This document shows, in pieces, positions 18,101-25,262 of a DNA stretch of 64,000 bases. Below the pieces are notes generated by a model. That model did no database searches. It had not been told where the DNA came from and was given only the letters and a program-made list of their open reading frames with translations. The translations under genes and the position numbers were made by a program. Source of the stretch: Vagococcus fessus (GTDB lineage: Bacteria; Bacillota; Bacilli; Lactobacillales; Vagococcaceae); the NCBI RefSeq assembly GCF_003987565.1, contig NZ_NGJY01000002.1, forward strand, positions 62,001 to 126,000, written 5' to 3'. Within the stretch, counting starts at the first letter, position 1, and every line of letters starts with the position of its first letter.

Positions 18101-18494
18101 AAAAAACTACTTCATCAATAGAACGAGCATCTACTCCATCTTCTAAAATAGAAATCCAAGGTGCTTCACTGCTCTCTCCTAGTTGACCTGCTCCTAATGT
18201 AAGCACACCATTGGAAAACTTCCACTTCGACGTCCCCCAAGTTCCTTTCGCGCTTACTTCGCCACTACTTTTTGAAATTTTTCTATTTCCATTTTCAGTT
18301 TTGCCCTTACTCTTTTCTGGATTTTTCCCTTTCGTGATACTTGCTAGCTGTTTTTCAATCTTTGCCAGTGGTGATGCTATTTTTGGCTCTGTAATTGTTT
18401 CAACTTGTTTCTCATTAGCTATCTCCGCACTCACTCCTATTAAAGGTGATACCATTAATGTTGTTGCAATAAATAAAAAACTCCATTTCTTCAT
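12180..18494 (-). CDS. Giant sortase-anchored surface protein: BspA/DUF285 repeats plus 13 Ig-like modules
   Basis: About 2104 residues. I start at ATG 18494 because it opens a signal peptide (MKKWSFLFIATTLMVSPLIG...SAE). After it come two blocks, each a GTWG-x-W-x-F/K strand motif followed by BspA-type DUF285 leucine-rich repeats (LDVSHFDTSKVT and similar). Each block closes with a MucBP-like domain (KPVTVEYLD, RPITVYYED). Then thirteen Ig-like modules of about 86 residues follow, joined by twelve PERPEVWPG linkers. A Lys-Asp low-complexity spacer, LPQTSE, a hydrophobic helix and RNKNK tail end the protein. It should be covalently wall-attached and act in adhesion; the ligand is unknown. Confidence 0.93.
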   Translation of the reverse strand: MKKWSFLFIATTLMVSPLIGVSAEIANEKQVETITEPKIASPLAKIEKQLASITKGKNPEKSKGKTENGNRKISKSSGEVSAKGTWGTSKWKFSNGVLTLGAGQLGESSEAPWISILEDGVDARSIDEVVFSGKVKAPANSSGLFASLISVKKYKNISNLDTTLVVDMSEMFADNYELTELDVSHFDTSKVTTLEGTFQNTAKLKKLDVSTWKTSNVKTMRYLFYNAGMDSLDVKDWDTSSVENMSATFSGTKFKTLDVGKWDTSKVTEMVATFSSSRLKELNFENWSTESVTESYDMFNVGSSMDKRLNGLAKFTIGDKFQFVSSNRHFSPSESLPTTGNWVKEDGTGQAYTPYHFVQYYGTNSTSTNKPEPGTYVAEVDKDADLSKPVTVEYLDASTYIPISEERIVKGSIGEKISIRVREIDNYKFKEADADLDVVITDKEQTLKLYYDFASDVTSGTWGSAPWEFKDGILTVKAGELDRHPTAPWRGHSRNLPEINASEIKEIVFEGKVKAPVDSQFLFSGLEQNEGGSQRLANLEKITNLENFDTSEVTNLSRMFVGAVKLKELDLTSWNTENVTNMSEMFMNTPSLEKLSIDTFKMSKVTTIASMFSGCGARSLDIANWDTSSLTTMNNAFYHAKMTNLDLSGWDTSNVTSMRQTFMQSTIRDLNLANWDTSQVANNGMTRMFNPDPERDLHSGLTRITLGKNFEFKGYKMQYTNPALNPWLGMGIGEWIREDGSTASYLPEDFMEQYGSGELVPGTYVVRPAKSLVERPITVYYEDEDGNEIKSPDKLTGEYGDKKKIEIPEIEGYKYIKADKSLDMSINWDQQSITLTYKDMDESSINVKNTTIAQGSKWLPEDNFIGGTDEKGNELNFKDVEVEGEVDTSVLSHYFVEYKYGKVSEMAVITVVEKPERPEVWPGVGINKTSVEAENSTIVVDSKWEAKDNFIKATDKLGVEVKLEDVNVTGKVDTSTVGKYDVIYEYGGVSTVITVTVVEKPERPEVWPGVGINKTSVEAENSTIVVDSEWEAKDNFIKATDKLGKEVKLEDVNVTGKVDTSKVGKYDVTYEYGGMKTVVTVTVVEKPERPEVWPGVGINKTSVEAENSTIVVDSKWEAKDNFIKATDKLGVEVKLEDVNVTGKVDTSKVGKYDVIYEYGGVSTVITVTVVEKPERPEVWPGVGINKTSVEAENSTIVVDSEWEAKDNFIKATDKLGKEVKLEDVNVTGKVDTSKVGKYDVIYEYGGVSTVITVTVVEKPERPEVWPGVGINKTSVEAENSTIVVDSEWEAKDNFIKATDKLGKEVKLEDVNVTGKVDTSKVGKYDVTYEYGGMKTVVTVTVVEKPERPEVWPGEEINKLSIEVCSSTIVEGSEWHSEDNFIKATDKLGKTISFDQVKVTGSVDTSKLGEYQVSYTYKGMTVTATISVVAKPERPEVWPGEEINLTSIEAKPSTITVGSTWKAEDNFIKLTDKLGKEVAFSEVKVIGTVDTSKIGEYDVTYEYEGVSTVITVTVVEEPERPEVWPGEEVNLTSIEAANSTIVVGSEWHAKDNFVQATDKLGNDVSLDKVKVNGMVDTSKPGEYQISYSYEGMSIRVTVTVVEKPERPEVWPGEEINLTSINVQNSMVTVGTAWEAKDNFVSATDKQGKPVGIGAVNVSGEVDTSKVGDYNVTYTYGGMSISAIVTVVEVPERPEVWPGEEINQTSLLVQNSTLTVGSEWTGNDNFIQATDRLGNPIGFDQIKVEGTVDTTRTGEYQVTYRNQNVIAIATITVVEKPERPEVWPGEEVDYSDINVQNSTLAVGTAWEAKANFVSATNKQGQAVEFSLVKVDGHVDTTKVGEYQVAYSYANQVATATITVAEKPERPEVWPGEEVNKTSLQVRNLVLEIGSKWEAKDNFIKATDKLGKDVLFKDVIVLGEVDTSKVGEYELTYSYGGLKATAVVMVIDKEDQDKDKEQDKDKDQDKDKDKDQDKDKDKDKDKDKDKDKDKEQDNSEGKNQNNDQNGDKNKGLGLGSNNGINKGVPQLGTTNRSLGGGVTNRANSTRAVSGNDARTQLQKKLGTTLPATNKVISQKGLPQTSEKNEPWLVLLGGMLLSLVFIFRNKNK
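12525..12660 (-). repeat. Coding hexanucleotide microsatellite (Lys-Asp spacer)
   Basis: Near-uninterrupted 6-base units (GATAAA/GACAAA sense) encode alternating Asp-Lys residues before the sortase motif. The unit is a multiple of three, so slippage would change wall-spacer length without frameshift. Confidence 0.9.
12890..15790 (-). repeat. Tandem 258-bp repeats encoding Ig-like modules
   Basis: Twelve copies of the PERPEVWPG linker coding segment recur every 255-258 bases. The five units at about 14435-15750 are nearly identical, alternating two sub-variants (KWEAKDNF/EWEAKDNF and VSTVITV/MKTVVTV), which points to recent expansion by block duplication. The outer units have diverged. Confidence 0.9.
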
Positions 18495-18689
18495 ACAAAA
18501 CCAACCTTTCTCAAACAAGGGATGAGTACTGTGACTATATCGATACTTTTTATGCATCTTTTTTTATAATACAGGAAGTTAGATAAAACATTCACCAATG
18601 TCTGCGCTTACTAAATAAACCATATTTAGACACTTGGTTACGAAACGTCTATATACAATGACTTATCCAACATCTTCTCTTGTTTTTTT

Positions 18690-18720
18690 ATTATATAATT
18701 AAAATAACATTAATTGTCAA
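18690..18720 (-). promoter_or_regulatory. Probable promoter of the giant surface protein
   Basis: TTGACA (18715-18720) followed by TATATA (spacer 17) or TATAAT (18690-18695, spacer 19). This gives a leader of about 190 nt. The gene-free stretch 18495-18857 shows nothing else I can name. Confidence 0.5.
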
Positions 18721-18857
18721 AAATGTATAATATTTATGTGCTCAGTTTTGAACTTTTTTTATTTCAGCTTATTTTTATGCATAAAAATCCTATTTAGATC
18801 AATTAATGAACACAATTATCCTAAAAATAAAAAATCCATTCAGAATTTAAAACAAAA

Positions 18858-18894
18858 AAATAAGAGAGCTTATGCCCTCTTATTTTTTTCCTGT
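18858..18894 (-). terminator. Terminator of the GH3 operon
   Basis: AATAAGAG(GG)/CTCTTATT arms around a 7-base loop with U-runs; lies immediately below the GH3 stop at 18900. Confidence 0.75.
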
Positions 18895-18899
18895 TTTAT

Positions 18900-21185
18900 T
18901 TACTTCACTGCATTTAATTTTGTAATCAACTTATCTAATTTTTCATCATCAATTAACTGACCTTGAGAAAAATTAATTATTCCTCGTAATGGCATATTAT
19001 TATACGTCGCAATACCTAATTCAGTATCTACTTTGTCATTATCGCTAGTCTTTTCTCTAACAATCAGACTGTACCATGTTTCAAATAGCTCACGAGCAAT
19101 TTCATATTTTTTTGGATCTGCTGCAACATCTCTAACTGGTGTATTTCGAGTCACACGTGTTGCTAGTGGGGTATTATTTTCAACAGTAATACTTGTTTTT
19201 AATACAAGTTGATCTGCTGACTTCCCAACCGCTAATTGATACTCACCTGATGCAACGTACCATTCATTTGCAACTGAATCAAAGTATTTTAAAGCTTCTT
19301 TATCAACAATAAAAGTGACTTCGGTAGATGCGTTTGGCTCCAATTCTACCTTATCGAATCCTTTTAACTCTTTAATAGGACGTGGGACTGTTGCACCTAA
19401 TGGTAAAACATACAATTGTACAATTTCTTTTCCTTTGGTATTTCCTGTATTCGTCACAGTAACTGTCACGGATACTTTTTCATCTGCAGACATATTTTTA
19501 GCACTGATTGTTAAGCCACTATAAGTAAATTCTGTGTAGCTAAGTCCATGCCCAAATGGATAGCGTGTTGTAAGCCCTGCCTTATCATAATGACGGTAGC
19601 CTACAAAAATATCATCTGTATAAACTGTTTCATCTCTGACACCTGGGAAATCATGGTGGCATGATACATCGCTTAATTTTTCAGGGAAACTTTCCGCTAA
19701 TTTCGCACTAGGATTTACTTTCCCTACTAAAATATCTGCAATAGCACCTCCACTTGCTTGGCCTCCTAAGTATGCTTCTAAAATACTTTTCGCCTTGCCA
19801 TCCCAAGATAAATCAATAGCTGAACCATTTGACAATACAACAATCACATTTGAATTAAAAGATGAGACTGCTGATAATAACTCCAATTGATTTTCTGGTA
19901 AGTTTAGATGAGTTCTATCCAACCCTTCCGCTTCGTAACGAGCTGGTAAGCCTAAATGTAAAATAACTTTATCTGCTTTACGTGCCAACTCGCAAGCTTC
20001 AATTACTAACTTATTAGATTCTGACACATCAAGGTCTGCTTCGTATCCTCTTGTAAAAGTTACATTACCTTCTGGCATTAATTTCGTTAACTCTTCACGT
20101 AAATTCTCAATTTTTGTTGGAATAATGTGAGAACTTCCGCTACCTTGGTAACGAGGTTTTTGAGCTAAATCACCTATTAATAACACCTTATCTGTTTGAT
20201 TTAGCGGCAACGTATTATCTTCATTTTTCAATAAAACCATTGTTTCTGCCGCAACTTGACGTGCGAATTCGTGGTGTTCTTCTTGATCATACATGTCATA
20301 TTTTTTCGTAATTTCTGTTTTTTCAATTAACGCTAAAATACGTAGGACTACCTTATCTAAATCACTCTCTAGTAATTCACCACTTTTAACGGCTTTAACA
20401 ATTTTGTTAGGTGAGTAATCGCCTGTTGTCGGCATCTCAACATCATGGCTGGCTTTAATCCCATTAATACAATTATCAACAGCCAACCAATCTGATACTA
20501 GAACACCTTCAAATCCCCACTCGTCACGTAAGACATCTTGTAACAAACGTTTGCTTTCGTTAACATATTCCCCGTTTACTTTATTATATGAGGTCATAAT
20601 TGTTGTCGGTTGTGCCTCTTTAACAATGTGTTCAAAGGCTGATAAATAGATTTCTCTAAGAGCACGTTCACTCACTTTAGCATCAATTGTCATACGGCGT
20701 GTTTCTTGATTGTTCACTGCAAAATGTTTTAATGATGTCCCAACACCCATCGACTGTGTCCCTTTAACTTGTTCCGCACCCATTTGTGCTGTTAAATACG
20801 GGTCTTCTGAAAAATACTCAAAGTTACGACCACATAAAGGCGAACGTTTGATATTAATACCAGGTCCTAATAACACGCTAACGTCATGAGATAAACACTC
20901 TTCACCAAGAGCCTCCCCTACTTGATACACTAATTCACGGTTCCAAGATGACGCTAACCCTACAGCAGGTGGGAAACAAATCGCTGGCTCACTATCCATA
21001 AAACCTAAATGATCAGATTGGTCACGGCGTTGTTTTCTTAACCCATGTGGTCCATCTGTTAAGGCAATCTCTGGAATACCTAAACGGTCAACTCCTCTTA
21101 AATCCCAGAACGTTCCTCCAGAACATAATCCTGCTTTTTCTTCTAATGTTAACTCACTTAATAATGCTTGATAATTGTTTGTCAT
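18900..21185 (-). CDS. Glycoside hydrolase family 3 beta-glucosidase
   Basis: 761 residues, cytoplasmic (no signal peptide). N-terminal GH3 barrel: LTDGPHGLR (42-50), the KHFAVNNQETRR loop (153-164) and the nucleophile Asp232 in GVLVSDW. A GH3 C-terminal alpha/beta sandwich (about 310-540) and a fibronectin-III-like domain (about 580-660) follow. It should cleave non-reducing beta-glucosyl or related residues. It is the last gene of an operon with a sugar acetyltransferase and a PTS EIIC. GH3 enzymes act on unphosphorylated sugar, which sits oddly with PTS import, so the EIIC may serve another sugar or a facilitator role. Confidence 0.93.
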   Translation of the reverse strand: MTNNYQALLSELTLEEKAGLCSGGTFWDLRGVDRLGIPEIALTDGPHGLRKQRRDQSDHLGFMDSEPAICFPPAVGLASSWNRELVYQVGEALGEECLSHDVSVLLGPGINIKRSPLCGRNFEYFSEDPYLTAQMGAEQVKGTQSMGVGTSLKHFAVNNQETRRMTIDAKVSERALREIYLSAFEHIVKEAQPTTIMTSYNKVNGEYVNESKRLLQDVLRDEWGFEGVLVSDWLAVDNCINGIKASHDVEMPTTGDYSPNKIVKAVKSGELLESDLDKVVLRILALIEKTEITKKYDMYDQEEHHEFARQVAAETMVLLKNEDNTLPLNQTDKVLLIGDLAQKPRYQGSGSSHIIPTKIENLREELTKLMPEGNVTFTRGYEADLDVSESNKLVIEACELARKADKVILHLGLPARYEAEGLDRTHLNLPENQLELLSAVSSFNSNVIVVLSNGSAIDLSWDGKAKSILEAYLGGQASGGAIADILVGKVNPSAKLAESFPEKLSDVSCHHDFPGVRDETVYTDDIFVGYRHYDKAGLTTRYPFGHGLSYTEFTYSGLTISAKNMSADEKVSVTVTVTNTGNTKGKEIVQLYVLPLGATVPRPIKELKGFDKVELEPNASTEVTFIVDKEALKYFDSVANEWYVASGEYQLAVGKSADQLVLKTSITVENNTPLATRVTRNTPVRDVAADPKKYEIARELFETWYSLIVREKTSDNDKVDTELGIATYNNMPLRGIINFSQGQLIDDEKLDKLITKLNAVK

Positions 21186-21206
21186 AGTTACTCTCTCTTT
21201 TCTTAA

Positions 21207-22310
21207 TTAGTTTTTTTGTTTGATTTTTCCAAATATAAATGTTCCTACAAAGGCTATTACAAACGTAACAACCGATGATAAAATGCCTAACCTCATACTA
21301 GAATCTGGTCCAATAAATAGCGGATAATATAGCGCACTTAAAATCGGTGTAAATTGGAAAATTTTAACACCTAAGAAGCTAATTAAACCTCCGCCTAGTG
21401 CTGATGCAAAAGCCCCAATAATAAATGGTTTGCCGTGCTTCAAATTAACACCATAAATCGCCGGTTCTGTAATACCAAAGAATGCTGGTATTAATGTCGA
21501 TATAGTCAAAGCTTTATCCTCTTTTGCTACATGTCTGATCATTCCTGCTGCCGCTCCAAATTGACCAAAAACTGCCATCATCATAATTGGTAAAATCGTG
21601 TCATAACCAAGTGATTGAATGTTAATCATTGCCACTGGTAAAATGCTCCAATGAATACCGAAAACAAATGTGAAAGGAAATAAAGCGCCTAATAATAAGC
21701 CTGCTATTAAGGGGCTAAATCCATAAGCTTGACCGTATACCCATGAAATACAACTACCTAGAGCCATACCCAAAGGACCAATCACTAGGAAAGTGACGAA
21801 GCCTGCTACTAGTAAAGTTAACGCTGGGACTACAACTACTTCCGCTACGTCTGGTACTATTTTTTTGAAAAAACGTTCGATATAGCCTGCTACCCAAACC
21901 GCTAAGATTGTTGGAATAACTGCTCCACCATATCCTTTTACCCCTAAACTTAACCCAAATAAATGAATCGCATCAGGCATATCCGTTGCTGTTAAGGGGA
22001 ATAATAAAGCCGTCGCTAATGCAACACCAATATAAACGTTACTCTTAAATACTTTGGCTGTTGTTATCCCAATAAAGACTGGTAATAAAGTAAAAACCCC
22101 GGATGAAACTGATGTTAACACCACACTAATTAATGATTCTGCTGAAATTATCGTCATTTTTTGTAAAAGTGTGTTGAGCGCCATCAAAATTCCTGCTCCA
22201 GCTAAAATCCCTATATAGGGAGTAAAAATAGCTGAAATTATCGCAATTACTTTATTAAGCCCTCTTACTTCTTGGCCTGATTCTGTTGCTACTGTTTCAT
22301 TCAACTCCAT
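21207..22310 (-). CDS. Stand-alone PTS EIIC (glucose/beta-glucoside family)
   Basis: 367-residue membrane protein of the Glc-superfamily EIIC, with about ten helices. The GITEPAIYGVNL motif (about 281-292) is the substrate/phosphotransfer region of beta-glucoside permeases. Unlike BglF-type proteins (about 600 residues, IIB-IIC-IIA) it has neither the IIB cysteine nor the IIA histidine domain, and none is encoded nearby. It must borrow EIIA/EIIB from another system or work without phosphorylation. AAGGAGG precedes the ATG. Middle gene of the operon. Confidence 0.88.
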   Translation of the reverse strand: MELNETVATESGQEVRGLNKVIAIISAIFTPYIGILAGAGILMALNTLLQKMTIISAESLISVVLTSVSSGVFTLLPVFIGITTAKVFKSNVYIGVALATALLFPLTATDMPDAIHLFGLSLGVKGYGGAVIPTILAVWVAGYIERFFKKIVPDVAEVVVVPALTLLVAGFVTFLVIGPLGMALGSCISWVYGQAYGFSPLIAGLLLGALFPFTFVFGIHWSILPVAMINIQSLGYDTILPIMMMAVFGQFGAAAGMIRHVAKEDKALTISTLIPAFFGITEPAIYGVNLKHGKPFIIGAFASALGGGLISFLGVKIFQFTPILSALYYPLFIGPDSSMRLGILSSVVTFVIAFVGTFIFGKIKQKN

Positions 22311-22379
22311 TGCCTCCTTAATAAAATCGCTTCAACCCTCCTTTTAGCTATAATTAGCTCACTCGAGTATCCGCCTGTT

Positions 22380-23021
22380 TTATTTTTCTTCTTTTTGATT
22401 TCCTTCAGCTAATTCTGCTTGATACTCTTCTTTGCGAGTTTGCCAATACGCTTTATCCTCGTCTGTAATCGGACGTAAAACTTTACAAGGATTTCCAACT
22501 GCTATTACGTTATCTGGAATATCTTTCGTCACGACTGACCCCGCTCCAATAACCACATTACTTCCAATTGTGACACCTGGTGTTACGATTGTATTTGCTC
22601 CTAACCACACATCATCTCCTATTGTGATAGGTGAACCGAATTCATAAAACTCATGACGAATATCTTTATCAATCGGATGATTAGCTGTGTACAATCCTAC
22701 TTTTGGTCCTAAGTAAGCACGATCACCAATTGTAATTGGCGCAACATCTAGCATCGTACAATCAAAATTAGCGAAGAAATAATCACCCACCGAAATATTA
22801 AAGCCATGGTCACATTTGAATGGTGTTTCAACTAAAAATAAATCTGGTGTCTTACCAAATAATTCTTTGATGATGCCGTAGCGTAACTCCTCATCATGTG
22901 GATGTGATTGATTAAATTTATAAAGGAGTGAGCGTGCTCGACTTAACCCTGCATTAATCTCCACATCATTTCCTGATAAATAAAAATCACCAGCAATCAT
23001 TTTTTCTTTTTCTGTTCTCAT
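22380..23021 (-). CDS. Sugar O-acetyltransferase (maltose/galactoside acetyltransferase family)
   Basis: 213 residues counted from ATG 23021, which has a GAGGAAG site and opens the typical MRTEKEKMIAGDFYLSGN N-terminus. The longer frame up to 23105 has no ribosome site. Left-handed beta-helix hexapeptides are clear (ITIGDRAYLGPKVGLYTANHPID, then ITIGDDVWLGANTIVTPGVTIG). The catalytic His lies in YTANHPID. Acetyl-CoA-dependent acetylation of surplus sugar is the family role. First gene of the GH3 operon. Confidence 0.9.
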   Translation of the reverse strand: MRTEKEKMIAGDFYLSGNDVEINAGLSRARSLLYKFNQSHPHDEELRYGIIKELFGKTPDLFLVETPFKCDHGFNISVGDYFFANFDCTMLDVAPITIGDRAYLGPKVGLYTANHPIDKDIRHEFYEFGSPITIGDDVWLGANTIVTPGVTIGSNVVIGAGSVVTKDIPDNVIAVGNPCKVLRPITDEDKAYWQTRKEEYQAELAEGNQKEEK

Positions 23022-23209
23022 CTTATCTTCCTCATTTCTTTTAATTTGTCTGACTGACAAGACACAGTATACGGCTGCTAATTCGGTATAACTAGATGAT
23101 TTCACTCTCTTTTTCTAACTAATGAGTAAAACGGGATAATAATATCCAAAAATTGCGTTTTTATTCATCATAAGTTACGATTAAGAAAAGATAACAAGGA
23201 GGCAGACAC

Positions 23210-24313
23210 GTGGAATTTAAACAGGTTCAAAAACTAATCAAAGACATACACGGCGTTGAGTTGCATGCCATTCACTCAACTGATGACCTAAAAAAAATAG
23301 CCCCTCACACCGATTTGGATTCAGAAAAAACACATCTTATTACTCGTTTTTATGAAAAACATCAATTTGACTTAGACCCTCTATTTGTTGAGTCAAATGA
23401 TGATAGCAACTTTATTATGTTTCCTACTGCTGATTTTTATTATTTACTTGGCCCTTTCACAATAGATTCTAAGCAGACTTCTCTTCCTTATTTAAAAAAA
23501 GTAGCATTAAGGTCATTGGCAGAATTGCTCTATTATCTTATTTTTGAAAAACAAGGGGCTAAGCTATTATTTTCAGGAGACTTAGAAACAGTTCCTCACC
23601 CTTCACTACCTCACTCTTCCTTAACTCCTGATATTCCTCTTCATCAACAGGAATTAGAGGCGATGATGTTAACCGCTATTAGAGAAGGTCAAATTGACAA
23701 AGTTAAAGAACTTCTGCTTTTAAATCCCATTAATAAAGAGAATGACTCAATTGGGATCCTCTCAAAGAAAAGTTTAATGCGTCATTACCGAAATATTAGT
23801 ATTACAACGGTCACCCTAGCAACACGTGCTGCGATTCAAGGTGGTTTATTTCCAGAAATTGCCTACACACTGAGTGACCGTTACATTCAGGCACTTGAAG
23901 ACACTCAGTTTATTTCTGATATTAGCAAATTAATGACAGATGCTCTTGTTGAACTAACTAAAAAAGTTCATCAAGAAAAACAGTTAAACTTTAGTCCTAT
24001 TACCAATAAAGCCAGAGAATATATCAGTAACCATCTTTATGAGCCTATTACAAGAGAGGATGTGGCAGATTTTCTTACTATCAGCCCAAACCACTTGGAT
24101 AAAGTCTTTAAGGGAGACTTGAAAACCTCTGTAGCACGTTACATCAAACATGAAAAACTAAACTTAGCTTGCGAATTGATAGAACAGCAACAGTATTCAC
24201 TCAGTGAAATTTCTGAATCTCTTGGCTTTCAATCCCTTAATTCATTTTCAAAATTATTTAAAAACTATTTTGGCTATACACCTTCACAGCATCTACGCCG
24301 TTTAAGTCACTAA
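23210..24313 (+). CDS. AraC family transcriptional regulator
   Basis: 367 residues from a GTG start with AAGGAGG 7 bases upstream. The N-terminal ~250 residues form an unassigned sensor region. The C-terminal about 100 residues (NKAREYISNHLYEPITREDVADFLTIS onward, ending FSKLFKNYFGYTPSQHLRR) are the two AraC helix-turn-helices. Divergent from the acetyltransferase-EIIC-GH3 operon across 188 bases, so it most likely activates that operon in response to its sugar. Confidence 0.9.
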   Translation: MEFKQVQKLIKDIHGVELHAIHSTDDLKKIAPHTDLDSEKTHLITRFYEKHQFDLDPLFVESNDDSNFIMFPTADFYYLLGPFTIDSKQTSLPYLKKVALRSLAELLYYLIFEKQGAKLLFSGDLETVPHPSLPHSSLTPDIPLHQQELEAMMLTAIREGQIDKVKELLLLNPINKENDSIGILSKKSLMRHYRNISITTVTLATRAAIQGGLFPEIAYTLSDRYIQALEDTQFISDISKLMTDALVELTKKVHQEKQLNFSPITNKAREYISNHLYEPITREDVADFLTISPNHLDKVFKGDLKTSVARYIKHEKLNLACELIEQQQYSLSEISESLGFQSLNSFSKLFKNYFGYTPSQHLRRLSH

Positions 24314-24352
24314 AAAAGGTCAGCCACTTATACAAGTGACTGACCTTTTTTA
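24313..24352 (+). terminator. Terminator of the AraC gene
   Basis: AAAAAGGTCAG..ACTT/AAGT..CTGACCTTTTTT hairpin directly after the stop. The following promoter for the 55-residue ORF overlaps its 3' part. Confidence 0.8.
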
Positions 24353-24369
24353 GCAAGAGATGCTATAAT
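24340..24369 (+). promoter_or_regulatory. Promoter of the 55-residue gene
   Basis: CTGACC (24340-24345) and TATAAT (24364-24369), 18-base spacer, about 30 bases before the start codon. Confidence 0.5.
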
Positions 24370-24401
24370 AAATTAACTACTAAAAATTAGGAGTGTCTAT
24401 T

Positions 24402-24569
24402 ATGAATAACTCGCAACAAGAAAAAGCGAAACGCTTAATTGCCATGAAACAAGGTAAAAGTTTGCCCGGTGAAGAGACAACTGGTAAACGTCATACTCAA
24501 AAATCACCAACAACTAGTTTTGCTAAAACAACTGCTACAAAAAAATACGTCAAAAAACGACCTCACTAG
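24402..24569 (+). CDS. Small basic protein, 55 residues
   Basis: ATG 24402 to TAG 24567-24569, with TTAGGAG 8 bases upstream, its own promoter and a terminator overlapping its end. Very rich in Lys, Thr and Gln and with few hydrophobic residues, so probably disordered: NNSQQEKAKRLIAMKQGKSL at the start, KKYVKKRPH at the end. I do not recognise the family. A nucleic-acid or ribosome-binding role would fit the charge but is a guess. Confidence 0.7.
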   Translation: MNNSQQEKAKRLIAMKQGKSLPGEETTGKRHTQKSPTTSFAKTTATKKYVKKRPH

Positions 24570-24594
24570 TTTTAGTACTAGGGGTCGTTTTTCT
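24552..24594. terminator. Bidirectional terminator
   Basis: AAACGACC..CTAGT/ACTAG..GGTCGTTT arms with T/A runs on both sides. It serves the 55-residue gene on the plus strand and the Ntn-like gene on the minus strand. Confidence 0.75.
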
Positions 24595-25175
24595 TACTTA
24601 AATGTTAAGGTTTGTAAGTTAGCATTTGCATGCTCTGGTTTAGTAGCTGCTACAAACTGAGCTAGTTCTTTTTGAGCTAACATCACATCACGTGACTTCA
24701 TACTTTTATCAGTATAGGTTTTAATGCTTTTAGATAATTGACCGACCACTTCGCCTGATTCATCTTCAAAATCAGCAAGTAGCATATAATTTAAGCCCTT
24801 ATCCGTTAACTTTAAATCATCTAATTGGTCTTCTGAGTTATTAGAAAATGAACTCATACGTAAACCATTTGGCATTTTCCCAATCAAGCAAACCATAACT
24901 TTTTCGCTAGCGGTTTCATATGGCATCTCTGCAACAAAGTCTGTCATTACTTTTAACCAGTCATCATAAGAAGAAACTGCTTTTAGCTGTTCGCTAGCAT
25001 AGTCTTTCACCTTATCCATATCAGATGCACTGCCTGTATAGGTCATCGCATGGGTATCATCTAAGCGTAAAATCTTAGAATGGTCTTCAATTTTTTGATT
25101 CCCTTCCCCATAAACTAAGCTATCTGTACAAATATTAATGTATTTACTATTACCAAAAATAGAAATAAATCCCAT
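24594..25175 (-). CDS. Hypothetical protein with Ntn-hydrolase (proteasome-like) features
   Basis: 193 residues from ATG 25175 (GAGAGGGATGG upstream); ATGs at 25184 and 25193 are also possible. GFISIFGNSKYINICTDSLV followed by KILRLDDTHAMTYTGSASDMDKV resembles the first strands of HslV/proteasome-like Ntn hydrolases (beta strand, TDS, then a tTGsa strand). No N-terminal catalytic Thr, Ser or Cys follows a short propeptide, so activity is uncertain. No signal or membrane segment. The fold call is a pattern impression only. Confidence 0.6.
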   Translation of the reverse strand: MGFISIFGNSKYINICTDSLVYGEGNQKIEDHSKILRLDDTHAMTYTGSASDMDKVKDYASEQLKAVSSYDDWLKVMTDFVAEMPYETASEKVMVCLIGKMPNGLRMSSFSNNSEDQLDDLKLTDKGLNYMLLADFEDESGEVVGQLSKSIKTYTDKSMKSRDVMLAQKELAQFVAATKPEHANANLQTLTFK

Positions 25176-25220
25176 CTCTTCCATCCCTCTCATCTCTTTA
25201 TCTTTACATAATATAACACT

Positions 25221-25250
25221 AAAAAAAGACTCTGACTAATCAGAGTCTTT
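25221..25250 (-). terminator. Terminator of the AMP-ligase gene
   Basis: AAAGACTCTG/CAGAGTCTTT arms (25225-25234 and 25241-25250) with UUUUUUU in the minus direction, just below the stop. Confidence 0.8.
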
Positions 25251-25262
25251 CACTTATTTAAA

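Noticed and set aside
18736-18960. 74-codon plus-strand frame
   Set aside because: It runs through the GH3 terminator into the antisense of the GH3 gene and has no ribosome site.
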